A DNA stretch of 64,000 nt from Stenotrophomonas sp. 24(2023) (GTDB lineage: Bacteria > Pseudomonadota > Gammaproteobacteria > Xanthomonadales > Xanthomonadaceae): positions 2,890,001 to 2,954,000 of the forward strand of contig NZ_CP133160.1 in the NCBI RefSeq assembly GCF_030913365.1. Direction: 5' to 3'. Position numbers and translations under genes: made by a program. Position 1 is the stretch's first letter. Each line of letters starts with the position of its first letter. Positions 21,335 to 29,847 of the stretch are shown piece after piece. The notes below the pieces were generated by a model. It was not told the DNA's origin and did not search any database. It saw nothing but the letters and a program-made list of their open reading frames with translations.

Positions 21335-22459
21335 ATGGATGTCCTGATGCGCCGCAGCCTGATCCTGACCCTGCTTCTTGCCCTGTGCCTGCCCGGGGCC
21401 GTCCTGGCCCAGAGCGGCCTGCGCACCGAGGGCGACGTGGCCACCGCCAGCGGTGCCTACGAGGCCGAAGTGCCGGTCAACAGCCAGTCCGATGCCGACC
21501 GCAACGGGGCGCTGGCGCGGGCCCTGAGCGTGGTGCTGGGCAAGCTGTCCGGCGACCGCGGCATCACCGCGCGCCCGGGCGTGGTGCAGGCCCTGCGCGG
21601 AGCCAAGGACTACGTGGCCAGCTACGACTACAAGCAGGACCAGAGTGTCGGCAGCAGCGGTGCCCCCAGCTACCGCACCCTGCTGGTGGCCCGGTTCCGC
21701 GAGGACGATGTGGATGCGCTGGTGGCCGCACTGGGCCTGCCGGTATGGCCGCAGCCCCGGCCCAAGCCGGTGGTCTGGCTGGCCATCGATGATGGCAGCG
21801 GCCCGCGCCTGGTCAGCGTGCAGCAGGCCAATGCCGCCCGCGCGCTGCTGAACCGCGCCGTCGAACGGGGCTACAAGCTGGGCCTGCCCAGCGGTGGCGC
21901 GGCCGAGCAGGCGCTGGTGGGGGCGATCTGGCGCCAGGACAGCGCGGCGGTGGCCCGGGCCTCGGCCCGCTACGCGCCGCCGATGCAGCTGATCGGCAAA
22001 CTCTACCGCGCCGATGGCGGCTGGGCGGCGGACTGGGTGTTCGTCGATGATGGCCGCGAACTGAACAAATGGACCACCAAGGACGCCAATGCCATGCGTG
22101 CGCTGGCCAGTGGTGCCGACGGCACTGCCGATGCACTGGTCAAGCGCTATGCCCGGGCGGGCGTGGCGACCGGCCAGGCGGGCGAGTACCGTGTGGTGGT
22201 GACCGGCATCAACAGCGCCGATGCCTACCTGCGCCTGGCCGCCGGCCTGCGCGAGGTGCCGGTGGTCAGGAACGTGACCCCCCTGCGCGCGCAGGGTGAC
22301 CGCCTGGAACTGAGCCTGGAGATGACCACCGGCCTGGCCGGCTTCAACCGCATGCTGGGCGACAACGGGGTGCTGGTGCCCGCCGCTCCGGTGCCGGTCA
22401 GCCTGGGCAGCGATGATCCCAACCCGGCTCCGGCCAGCAACGAGTACCGCCTGCGATGA
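21335..22459 (+). CDS. DUF2066 domain secreted protein
   Basis: A 374-residue protein with a cleavable signal peptide (RRSLILTLLLALCLPGAVLA). The mature start, YEAEVPVNSQSDADRNGALARALSVVL, is the hallmark of DUF2066. The function of the family is unknown; it is common near purM and hda in gamma-proteobacteria. The start could also be the ATG at 21347. The stop overlaps the downstream permease gene by 4 bp, giving an operon of DUF2066, PerM and Hda. Confidence 0.87.
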   Translation: MDVLMRRSLILTLLLALCLPGAVLAQSGLRTEGDVATASGAYEAEVPVNSQSDADRNGALARALSVVLGKLSGDRGITARPGVVQALRGAKDYVASYDYKQDQSVGSSGAPSYRTLLVARFREDDVDALVAALGLPVWPQPRPKPVVWLAIDDGSGPRLVSVQQANAARALLNRAVERGYKLGLPSGGAAEQALVGAIWRQDSAAVARASARYAPPMQLIGKLYRADGGWAADWVFVDDGRELNKWTTKDANAMRALASGADGTADALVKRYARAGVATGQAGEYRVVVTGINSADAYLRLAAGLREVPVVRNVTPLRAQGDRLELSLEMTTGLAGFNRMLGDNGVLVPAAPVPVSLGSDDPNPAPASNEYRLR

Positions 22460-23625
22460 CCCAGAGCCCGGAAGCAGAAATCGCCCAGTTCCTGCGGCGG
22501 ATGAAGTATGTCGCGGTCTTCCTGCTGGTGGGCTGGGTGGTCTGGCTGCTGGCCCCGATCCTGACCCCCTTCGTGATGGCGCTGGCGCTGGCCTGGCTGG
22601 GCGACCCGCTGGTGGACCGGCTGGAAGCCCGCGGGCTGTCGCGCAATACCGGCGTGGTGCTGGTGTTCGTGGCGATGGTGCTGCTGATCGTGGGGCTGAT
22701 GCTGGTGCTGGTGCCGATGATCGAGCGCCAGATCACCACCCTGTTGTCCACGCTGCCGCAGGCGCAGGCCTGGCTGATGCAGGTCGGCATTCCGTGGTTC
22801 GAGCAGAAGACCGGCCTGGAAGTGATGCAGTGGATGGACCCGGACCGGCTGATCGACTGGGTGCGCAACCATTGGCAGCAGGCCGGTGGCTTCGCCAAGA
22901 CCTTCTTCGGCTATGTCTCGCGCTCGGGCTTCACCGTGGTCACCTGGGTGGTGAACATGCTGCTGCTGCCGATCCTGGCGTTCTACTTCCTGCGTGACTG
23001 GGACAAGCTGGTGGAGCGGGTGGCGTCGGTCATTCCGCGCAACCATATCGGCACCATCACCAACCTGGCCCGTGAATCCAACGAGGTGCTGGGCGCGTTC
23101 ATCCGCGGCCAGTTCCTGGTGATGGTGGCGCTGGGTGCGATCTACGCCGCCGGCCTGTCGCTGGTGGGCCTGAAGCTGGGCCTGCTGATCGGCCTGGTGG
23201 CCGGCCTGATCAGCTTCATCCCCTACCTGGGCGCGACCACCGGCATCCTGATGGCGATCGTCGCCGCCCTGGTGCAGGCGCAGGGCTTCGATCTGAAGCT
23301 GCTGGTGCTGGTGGGCATCGTGTTCACCGTCGGCCAGCTGCTGGAGAGCTATGTGCTGACCCCGCGCATCGTCGGTGACAAGATCGGCCTGCATCCGGTG
23401 GCGGTGATCTTCGCGGTGATGGCCGGTGGCCAGCTGTTCGGTTTCCTGGGCATGCTGCTGGCGCTGCCGGTGGCGGCGGTCAGCAACGTGCTGCTGCGCT
23501 ATGCGCACCAGCGCTACCGCCAGAGTGATCTGTACGTGGGCGAAAAGACCCCGATCGTGCTTGATGCCTTTGTGGACCAGCCCAACATCATCGTCCCCGG
23601 CCGACAGGGTTCCGATCCGCAGTGA
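22456..23625 (+). CDS. PerM/AI-2E family membrane protein
   Basis: A 389-residue inner-membrane protein of the UPF0118/AI-2 exporter superfamily with about eight helices. The usual features are visible: an N-terminal helix pair (VAVFLLVGWVVWLLAP), a long central soluble segment, PILAFYFLRDWDKL and a C-terminal block with VGDKIGLHPVAVIFAVMAGGQLFGFLGMLLALP. Substrates of the family are diverse or unknown. It is coupled by 4-bp overlaps to the genes on both sides. Confidence 0.88.
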   Translation: MTQSPEAEIAQFLRRMKYVAVFLLVGWVVWLLAPILTPFVMALALAWLGDPLVDRLEARGLSRNTGVVLVFVAMVLLIVGLMLVLVPMIERQITTLLSTLPQAQAWLMQVGIPWFEQKTGLEVMQWMDPDRLIDWVRNHWQQAGGFAKTFFGYVSRSGFTVVTWVVNMLLLPILAFYFLRDWDKLVERVASVIPRNHIGTITNLARESNEVLGAFIRGQFLVMVALGAIYAAGLSLVGLKLGLLIGLVAGLISFIPYLGATTGILMAIVAALVQAQGFDLKLLVLVGIVFTVGQLLESYVLTPRIVGDKIGLHPVAVIFAVMAGGQLFGFLGMLLALPVAAVSNVLLRYAHQRYRQSDLYVGEKTPIVLDAFVDQPNIIVPGRQGSDPQ

Positions 23626-24332
23626 GTGGTGTCCCGCAATTGCCGCTGGCCCTGCGCTACCCGCAGGACCAGCGCCTGGAAACCTTCATCGGCGCGCCGG
23701 ACGGTGCGCTGGCGCAGCTGCGTGCGATCGCGGTGGGGGCCAGCCAGGACTGGATCTACCTGGAAGGGGCGGCCGGTACCGGCAAGACCCACCAGGCGCT
23801 GGCGATGTGCTCGACCGCCGAACAGGCCGGGCGGCTGCCGACCTACGTGCCGCTGGGTGCGGTCGCCGGCCGCGTGCGTGCGGCGCTGGAAGGGCTGGAG
23901 CAGCGCGAACTGGTGGCGCTGGATGGCCTGGATGCCATCGCCGGCGACCGTGAGGACGAAGTGGCGGTGTTCGACTTCCACAACCGGGCGCGTGCGGCGG
24001 GGGTGACCGTGCTTTACACCGCGCAGCAGGCGCCGGGGGAACTGGGGCTGGTGCTGCCGGACCTGCGGTCGCGGCTGGGCCAGTGCGTGCGGGTGGTGCT
24101 GCAGGCACTGGATGAAGAGGGCCGTGCGGCGGTGCTGCGCGAGCGCGCGCTGCGCCGGGGGCTGGCGATCGATGAGCCGGCGATCGAGTGGCTGCTGTCG
24201 CACACCGGTCGTGGGCTGGGTGGGTTGATCACCCTGCTGGACTGGCTGGACCGCGAATCGCTGGCGGCCAAGCGGCGGATTACCGTGCCGTTCCTGCGGC
24301 AGGTGCTGGAAGAAGGCCAGCCGCGTTACTGA
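23622..24332 (+). CDS. hda: DnaA regulatory inactivator Hda
   Basis: A 236-residue AAA+ protein related to DnaA domain III that promotes ATP hydrolysis by DnaA after initiation. It begins with QLPLALRYPQDQRLETFIG, has Walker A GAAGTGKTH (about 49-57) and a degenerate Walker B (LVALDGLDAI), and lacks the DnaA DNA-binding domain. The GTG start (23622) overlaps the permease stop. PerM-Hda adjacency is widespread in gamma-proteobacteria, which supports the call. Confidence 0.9.
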   Translation: MSGVPQLPLALRYPQDQRLETFIGAPDGALAQLRAIAVGASQDWIYLEGAAGTGKTHQALAMCSTAEQAGRLPTYVPLGAVAGRVRAALEGLEQRELVALDGLDAIAGDREDEVAVFDFHNRARAAGVTVLYTAQQAPGELGLVLPDLRSRLGQCVRVVLQALDEEGRAAVLRERALRRGLAIDEPAIEWLLSHTGRGLGGLITLLDWLDRESLAAKRRITVPFLRQVLEEGQPRY

Positions 24333-24365
24333 TCGGGGTGTGTTTCTTTGCAGGGCTGCCGCCCT

Positions 24366-25187
24366 GCACCTGCTGCAAGCCCAGGCAACGTCAACGTCAA
24401 CGGCTGGCTTCCTCATGGTTGGCGAGGCGCTGTGGGCTTGCGGGGGCGCCGTAAACCCGTCCATGGGGGCTTGGTCGCCGCATCCATGCGGCTCACACCC
24501 CGCAAGCCCACAGCGCCCCGCCTTCGACAGTTTCACGCGGCTGTTGGTAGGTGTCGACCTTGGTCGACACGAAGAGCGAAGCGATCGGCGTTTGATTTTC
24601 TTTTTCTTTTTCGGGGCTGGACTCCGGGGCTGGACGCGCGCGCTCTCTGCACCGGCTGCAAGCCGAAGCAACATCAACGTCAGCGGCTGGCTTTCTGATG
24701 GTTGGCGGGGCGCTGTGGGTTTGCGGGGACGCCGTAAACCCATCCATGGGGGCTTGGTCGCCGCATCCATGCGGCTCACACCCCGCAAGCCCACAGCGCC
24801 CCGCCTTCGACAGTTGGCCGCGGCTGTTGGTAGGTGTCGACCTTGGTCGACACGAAGAGCGAAGCGACCGGCGTTTGATTTTCTTTTTCTTTTCCGGGGC
24901 TGGACGCGCGCGCTCTGCACCGGCTGCAAGCCGAAGCAACATCAACATCAACGTCAGCGGCTGGCTTTCTGATGGTTGGCGGGGCGCTGTGGGTTTGCGG
25001 GGACGCCGTAAACCCATCCATGGGGGCTTGGTCGCCGCATCCATGCGGCTCACACCCCGCAAGCCCACAGCGCCCCGCCTTCGACAGTTGGCCGCGGCTG
25101 TTGGTAGGTGTCGACCTTGGTCGACACGAAGAGCGAAGCGATCGGCGTTTGATTTTCTTTTTCTTTTTCCGTGGCTGGACGCGCACG
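24366..25187. repeat. Three tandem copies of a roughly 270-bp structured repeat
   Basis: Copies start at 24366, 24649 and 24917 (unit lengths about 283, 268 and 271 bp) and are nearly identical from copy 2 to copy 3. Each holds, in order, a CTGCAAGCC segment, a GGCGCTGTGGG..TTGCGGG arm, an internal GCCGCATCCATGCGGC palindrome, the complementary CCCGCAAGCCCACAGCGCC arm, a SMAG-like hairpin (GTAG, then GTGTCGACC-TT-GGTCGACAC) and a GATTTTCTTTTTCTTTTT tract. A partial inverted copy follows at about 25221-25256. Unit lengths are not multiples of three, so the frame shifts from copy to copy, and the open frames here are judged non-coding. Confidence 0.9.
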
Positions 25188-25344
25188 GAAATTGTCAGGG
25201 GCCGGGCGGATGGGGTGCGCAGGGGTGTGAGCCGCATGGATGCGGCGACCGAGCTTACAGGGACGTACTTGCAGCGTCCCCTGCGCAGCCCATCCGCCCG
25301 GCCAAGCCAGGCTTCTGCTCCCAAGACGCCCAGCCACGAGGGGC

Positions 25345-26055
25345 TCAGCCGTTCGCCGTCAGCTCCGCATCCAGCGCCTGCAGCCGATCCACCGTCCCGA
25401 CGTCGGTCCAGCGGCCAGCATGGTGCTGCCCGGTGACGCGTCCCTGCGCCATGAAATGCTTCTGCAGCGGCACCACCGAGAACTTCGGTGGTACCTGTGC
25501 GCTGCCCGGTGCATCGCCGATCACCGCGCGCCAGCCGGCCACGATCGAGGGGCGGTACACGCCGATGCCGGCATAGGTCAGGCAGGCGCCGTTACGGTCG
25601 TGGTGCAGCACGCCATCATCGCCCAGCCGGTAATCGCCCTGCGGGTGCTGTGGCGGGTTGTCCACCAGCACCAGGTGCGCCTCGCCGTTGGGTTCGCGGG
25701 GCAGGGTGGCGAAATCGAAATCGGTCCAGATATCGCCGTTGACCACCAGGAACGGTGCCTCGCCCAGCACCGGCAGGGCGTTGAGGATGCCGCCGCCGGT
25801 TTCCAGTGGCGTGTCACCTTCATGCACGAAATGCAGGCGCAGGCCCCACGCGCTGCCATCGCCCAGCGTGGCGGGGAACTGCGCGGCCAGCCAGGCGGTA
25901 TTGACCACCACGTCCTGCACGCCCAGCGCGGCCAGGCGTTCCAGGTGCCAGGCGATCAGCGGTTTGCCGGCCACGGCCAGCAGGGGTTTGGGCGTGTGCA
26001 GGGTCAGCGGGCGCATGCGCTCGCCCAGGCCGGCGGCGAAGATCAGGGCCTTCAT
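25345..26055 (-). CDS. murU: N-acetylmuramate alpha-1-phosphate uridylyltransferase MurU
   Basis: A 236-residue nucleotidyltransferase of the peptidoglycan recycling pathway that bypasses de novo UDP-MurNAc synthesis. It carries the sugar-nucleotidyltransferase motif AAGLGERMRPLT (about 7-18), TPKPLL, the metal site VNGDIWTD and the conserved ETGGGI. Its identity as MurU, over other NTPs, rests on the 4-bp overlap with an AmgK-type kinase gene, which is the known recycling pair in pseudomonads. Confidence 0.88.
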   Translation of the reverse strand: MKALIFAAGLGERMRPLTLHTPKPLLAVAGKPLIAWHLERLAALGVQDVVVNTAWLAAQFPATLGDGSAWGLRLHFVHEGDTPLETGGGILNALPVLGEAPFLVVNGDIWTDFDFATLPREPNGEAHLVLVDNPPQHPQGDYRLGDDGVLHHDRNGACLTYAGIGVYRPSIVAGWRAVIGDAPGSAQVPPKFSVVPLQKHFMAQGRVTGQHHAGRWTDVGTVDRLQALDAELTANG

Positions 26056-27077
26056 CGGGCGAATCGAAGCGGTGCGGCCTGGTCCAGCAGGGCGGGCTTG
26101 ACCTGCTCGTCCATCAACCGGCGCAGGCCGTCCAGCTGCGGGTAGCGCGGCAGCACTTCATCCAGGTACGTGATGAAGCGCGGGGCATCGTCCAGGTAGT
26201 GGCCCTTGTTGTCGCGGTAGCGCAGGCGGCAGAACAGGCCCAGGCATTTGACGTGGCGCTGGATGCCCATCCAGTCCGCATCGCGCTGGAAGGTCGCCAG
26301 CGGTGGCACCGGCAGGCCGGCGGCGGCGGCGGCGGCATGGTACTGCGCCAACCAGCCATCGACCCGTTCCAGCGGCCAGCTCAGGAACGCGTCCTTGAAC
26401 AGGCTGACCGGATCGTAGGCGATCGGCCCGCGCACCAGGTCCTGGAAATCCAGCACGGCCGGGCCGTCGGCCACCGGCATCAGGTTGCGCGGCATGTAAT
26501 CGCGGTGGGTCATCAGCTGGGCCTGGCCCAGTGCGTTGTCCATCAGCCGGCGCTGTGCCAGTTGCAGGCCCTCGGCGGCATCGCAGTCCAGCTGCAGGCC
26601 CAGGTGGCGCTGCAGGAACCATTCCTCGAACAGGCCGGCGTCCCGCTGCAGCAGCGCTTCGCCGAACTGGCCAAAGCCCTCCGGCAACGGGATCGACTGC
26701 AGCACGATCAGCTGGTCGATGGCGCGGGTGAACCAGGCATCGGCGTTGTGCGTGTCCAGCACCTTGGCCAGGGTCGGCCCGCCGAGGTCTTCCAGCAGCA
26801 GGAAGCCGGCGTCCAGTTCCTGGGCCAGTACGGCGGGCACGCGCAGGCCATGGTCGGCCAGCAGGGTGCGCATGCGCAGCCAGGGGCGTGGATCTTCCAG
26901 GCCGGGCGGGGCATCCATGATGATGTGGCTGCCGTGGGTGCTGGTGGTGCGCCAGTAGCTGCGCATGCCGGCATCGACCGAGGCGCGTTCGACGACGGCG
27001 TTGGCGTCGCCCAGCTGGTGGCGGGCCCAGTGCAGGCGCTGGGCGCCACGCTGGAGATCGGAAGCGGGATCGGTCAT
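26052..27077 (-). CDS. amgK: Anomeric MurNAc/GlcNAc kinase AmgK
   Basis: A 341-residue aminoglycoside-phosphotransferase-fold kinase that makes MurNAc-1-P for MurU. The catalytic loop is MTHRDYMPRN (about 212-221) and the metal-binding motif is LDFQDLVRGP (about 232-241). The nucleotide region LLLEDLGG is also present. The ATG at 27077 was selected; upstream in-frame residues are low-complexity. With MurU it would let cells recycle wall sugars, a route known to give intrinsic fosfomycin tolerance in pseudomonads. Confidence 0.88.
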   Translation of the reverse strand: MTDPASDLQRGAQRLHWARHQLGDANAVVERASVDAGMRSYWRTTSTHGSHIIMDAPPGLEDPRPWLRMRTLLADHGLRVPAVLAQELDAGFLLLEDLGGPTLAKVLDTHNADAWFTRAIDQLIVLQSIPLPEGFGQFGEALLQRDAGLFEEWFLQRHLGLQLDCDAAEGLQLAQRRLMDNALGQAQLMTHRDYMPRNLMPVADGPAVLDFQDLVRGPIAYDPVSLFKDAFLSWPLERVDGWLAQYHAAAAAAGLPVPPLATFQRDADWMGIQRHVKCLGLFCRLRYRDNKGHYLDDAPRFITYLDEVLPRYPQLDGLRRLMDEQVKPALLDQAAPLRFAR

Positions 27078-27135
27078 GCAGGCGGTTCCGGCGCGATCAC
27101 GCGCCAAGCTCGGGAAGGAAAGCGGAAAGGAGGGG

Positions 27136-27405
27136 TCAGCGGCGCGGGCTGAACAGCCGCAGCAGGGCAAGCACGGCCACCGCACCGATCACCGCACCCA
27201 GGAAGCCGGCCGGCTCGCCCGGTGCGTACCAGCCCATGTACTGGCCGAACCAGCCGGCCACCAGCGCACCGAGGATGCCCAGCACGATGGTCAGCAGGCA
27301 CCCCATGCGGTTGTTGCCGGGCATGAAGAAGCGCCCGAGCAGGCCGACCACGAAGCCGACCAGCAGGATGTACAGCCAGCTGCTGCTGCCGAACAGACCA
27401 TTCAT
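27136..27405 (-). CDS. GlsB/YeaQ/YmgE-type small membrane protein
   Basis: An 89-residue protein with three membrane helices rich in Gly: LYILLVGFVVGLLGR, CLLTIVLGILGALVAGWFGQYMG and FLGAVIGAVAVLALLRLF. The Gly-x-x-Gly spacing and size match the transglycosylase-associated/GlsB stress protein family. The exact function is unknown. It lies between amgK and the M20 peptidase on the same strand but with gaps of about 60-70 bp. Confidence 0.82.
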   Translation of the reverse strand: MNGLFGSSSWLYILLVGFVVGLLGRFFMPGNNRMGCLLTIVLGILGALVAGWFGQYMGWYAPGEPAGFLGAVIGAVAVLALLRLFSPRR

Positions 27406-27475
27406 GCGTGAGGTTTCCGCGATAGGTGGACGCAGCCTAGCAAGGCCAGGCTGCGTCCGTCACGGTGGGCCGGGC

Positions 27476-28969
27476 TCAGCAGCAGCCGTGGCCGCCGTGG
27501 CGGGTACCGCTGTCGGCGGCCACCGGCGAACCGCTGGTTTCACCGCGCAGGCTGGCCGCGTAGTGCTCGCTGATGACCTTGGACACGCAGGCGGTGACCT
27601 TCTTGCCCATCGGAATGTGCAGGAACTCGTTCGGGCCATGGGCATTGGAATGCGGACCGAGCACGCCGGTGATCATGAACTGCGCGCCCGGGAACTTCTC
27701 GCCCAGCATGCCCATGAACGGAATCGAGCCGCCTTCGCCCATGTACATGGCCGGCTTGCCGAAGAAGGCCTGGCTGGCATCGTCGATGGCCTGGGTCAGC
27801 CACGGCGCCATCGCCGGGGCATTCCAGCCGGTGGATGCCTTTTCCAGATCCAGCGTGACGTGGGCGCCGTTGGGCGGGTCGCGCAGCAGGGCTTCCTTGA
27901 GCAGCTCGCCGCAGGCCTTGCCGTTGGCGGTCGGCGGCAGGCGCAGCGACAGCTTCACCGCAGTATGCGGGCGCAGCACGTTGCCAGCCGATTCCAGCGG
28001 CGGCATGCCACCGATGCCGGTCACCGACAGGGCCGGGCGCCAAGTGCGGTTGAGCACCAGTTCGGTCAGGTCCTCGTTCATCGGGCGCAGGCCATCGACC
28101 AGCGGGAATTTTTCGAAGATGGCGGTATCGACCACTTCGGCAGCGCGCTTGGCCTGCTCCTGGCGCTCGGCCGGAATCTCCACGTGCAGGCCATCGATCA
28201 GGATACGGCCGGTGTCCTGGTCTTCGATGCGCGAGAGCAGCTGGCGCAGCAGGCGGAAGCTGGAGGGCACCACGCCGGAGGCGTCGCCGGAGTGCACGCC
28301 TTCGTTGAGGACCTTCACCGAGAAGTTGCCACCGGTCAGGCCGCGCAGCGAAGTGGTGCACCACAGCTGGTCGTAGTTGGCACAGCCCGAATCCAGGCAG
28401 ACCACCAGCGACGGCTTGCCGATGCGGTCGGCCAGGTGGTCCACGTAGGCCGGCAGGTCGTAGCTGCCCGACTCTTCACAGGCTTCGATCAGGATCACGC
28501 AGCGCGCATGCGGTAGGCCCTGGGCCTGCAGGGCCAGCACCGCGGCCAGCGAACCGAAGATGGCGTAGCCGTCATCGGCGCCGCCGCGGCCATACAGCTT
28601 GTCGCCCCGCAGCACCGGGGTCCACGGGCCCAGGTCCTCGTCCCAGCCGGTCATTTCCGGCTGCTTGTCCAGGTGCCCGTACAGCAGCACGGTGTCGTCG
28701 CCGGTTTCGCTGCCGCTGGCCGGAATTTCCAGGAAGATCAGCGGGGTACGGCCTTCCAGGCGGACCACCTCGACCGTCAGGCCGGGGATCTGCTGGGCCC
28801 GGGCCCAGGTTTCCATCAGGGTCACCGCCTGGTCCATGTAGCCGTTCTGCACCCAATTGGCGTCGAACATCGGCGACTTGTTGGGAATGCGGATGTAGTC
28901 GACCAACTGCGGGACGATCTCGCTGTCCCATTTTTCGCTGACGAATTGGCCGAGCTTGACGCTGTCCAT
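27476..28969 (-). CDS. M20 family metallopeptidase (dipeptidase-like)
   Basis: A 497-residue cytoplasmic di-zinc peptidase similar to CNDP/carnosinase-like M20A enzymes. Metal ligands are visible in LLYGHLDKQPE (His, with the catalytic Asp), YGRGGADDGYA (bridging Asp), EACEESGS (catalytic Glu pair), CLDSG (Asp) and GPHSNAHGPNEFLH (His). The ATG at 28969 has a GGAG site upstream; an ATG six codons earlier would place that site inside the gene. The unusual tail RHGGHGCC could bind metal. The substrate is not known. Confidence 0.88.
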   Translation of the reverse strand: MDSVKLGQFVSEKWDSEIVPQLVDYIRIPNKSPMFDANWVQNGYMDQAVTLMETWARAQQIPGLTVEVVRLEGRTPLIFLEIPASGSETGDDTVLLYGHLDKQPEMTGWDEDLGPWTPVLRGDKLYGRGGADDGYAIFGSLAAVLALQAQGLPHARCVILIEACEESGSYDLPAYVDHLADRIGKPSLVVCLDSGCANYDQLWCTTSLRGLTGGNFSVKVLNEGVHSGDASGVVPSSFRLLRQLLSRIEDQDTGRILIDGLHVEIPAERQEQAKRAAEVVDTAIFEKFPLVDGLRPMNEDLTELVLNRTWRPALSVTGIGGMPPLESAGNVLRPHTAVKLSLRLPPTANGKACGELLKEALLRDPPNGAHVTLDLEKASTGWNAPAMAPWLTQAIDDASQAFFGKPAMYMGEGGSIPFMGMLGEKFPGAQFMITGVLGPHSNAHGPNEFLHIPMGKKVTACVSKVISEHYAASLRGETSGSPVAADSGTRHGGHGCC

Positions 28970-29168
28970 CTGAAACTCCGGTTGCATGGGCTGATCCGCC
29001 CATTCTACGCCTGCCCAGGGGGTAGGGATTTTCCTACTTAACGTCGGGTAGTTGGCTGGCTGTTACAAATCCGGCAAACCGATAGTCTGTATGCATGTGG
29101 CGACGGACACTGTCCCCACCGGCGGGAATGCCGGCAGGGCGGGCCAGACCCACAAGGAGATACACGTC

Positions 29169-29495
29169 GTGCCTGGGTTCATCGTGTTAAGCGTGCTGGC
29201 ACTGGGGATGTGGATGGCGGGGGCTTCGGCCGCCGACCGGGTCGACATCAACCGGGCCGATGCGCAGGCGCTGCAGCAGGGATTGGCGATGGTGGGGCCC
29301 AGCCGGGCTGAAGCCATCGTTGCATACCGGCGCCAGCATGGGCCCTTTCATCGTGCCGAGGATCTGGCACAGGTGAAGGGGATAGGACCCACCATCGTCG
29401 AACGGAATCGACAGCGGATCACCACGGGCGACATGGGGTTGCCTGCGGATCCGGTGCCCGGATCGGTACCGGTGCGCTCCGTACCCAGGCGCTGA
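29169..29495 (+). CDS. ComEA-like secreted helix-hairpin-helix protein
   Basis: A 108-residue secreted DNA-binding-type protein. The GTG start at 29169 has a good AAGGAG site 9 bases upstream and gives a signal peptide (FIVLSVLALGMWMAGASA). The two HhH motifs read VDINRADAQALQQGLAMVGPSRAEAIVAY and FHRAEDLAQVKGIGPTIVERN. This is the ComEA domain used for DNA uptake in natural transformation, though many short relatives have no proven role. A Pro/Val tail follows. Confidence 0.82.
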   Translation: MPGFIVLSVLALGMWMAGASAADRVDINRADAQALQQGLAMVGPSRAEAIVAYRRQHGPFHRAEDLAQVKGIGPTIVERNRQRITTGDMGLPADPVPGSVPVRSVPRR

Positions 29496-29847
29496 CAGTA
29501 CAGGAATGTCGCAGACCGGCAGGATGCCGGCCACCGCCCCGGCCCGGGAAGGCAGGGGTGACGACCGCCGCAGGGATCGCGGCAACCAATCACCAGGATG
29601 GTGGCATCACAGACCTGTGGAAGGGGCTGAGATAAACGAAGGAAACCACGGCCGCGTGCAGGATGCATGGCCACCCCACCTACGCAGGATGCGCCGGGGT
29701 GTGCCGTTGGCCGACAAGGATGTATGGATTGCCCGGTACGACACACGGTAGTGTCGCCGGGCAATTTGCTTTTTACGGACGGGCGTCATGGCCTGCCGGT
29801 GGCGATGGTGTAGCGTGGAGCTTCCACCGGAATGGAACCCTGGACGG
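29496..29847. other. Intergenic region without a convincing gene; ends in a hairpin
   Basis: There are about 350 bases between the ComEA-like gene and the L,D-transpeptidase. It starts with short GC palindromes (CCGGCAGGATGCCGG). An 81-codon open frame (29506-29751) has no signal, motif or ribosome site and is Arg-rich, so it is probably not coding. A terminator-like hairpin lies at 29729-29764. Confidence 0.6.
29729..29774 (+). terminator. Terminator-like hairpin with T-tract
   Basis: TTGCCCGG..CGACAC pairs with GTGTCGCCGGGCAA (stem of about 14 bp with a TA bulge, loop ACGGTA), followed by TTTGCTTTTT. It could end transcription from the ComEA-like gene or from an unannotated small RNA in the gap. 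Confidence 0.65.

Noticed and set aside
24340..25576. Several open frames in the 270-bp repeat array, on both strands
   Set aside because: Unit lengths are not multiples of three, so the same DNA is read in different frames in each copy; no ribosome sites and low-complexity products with Phe runs from the T-tract.
29506..29751. 81-codon plus-strand open frame
   Set aside because: Arg/Gly-rich, no ribosome site and no family features, and its end runs into a hairpin terminator.
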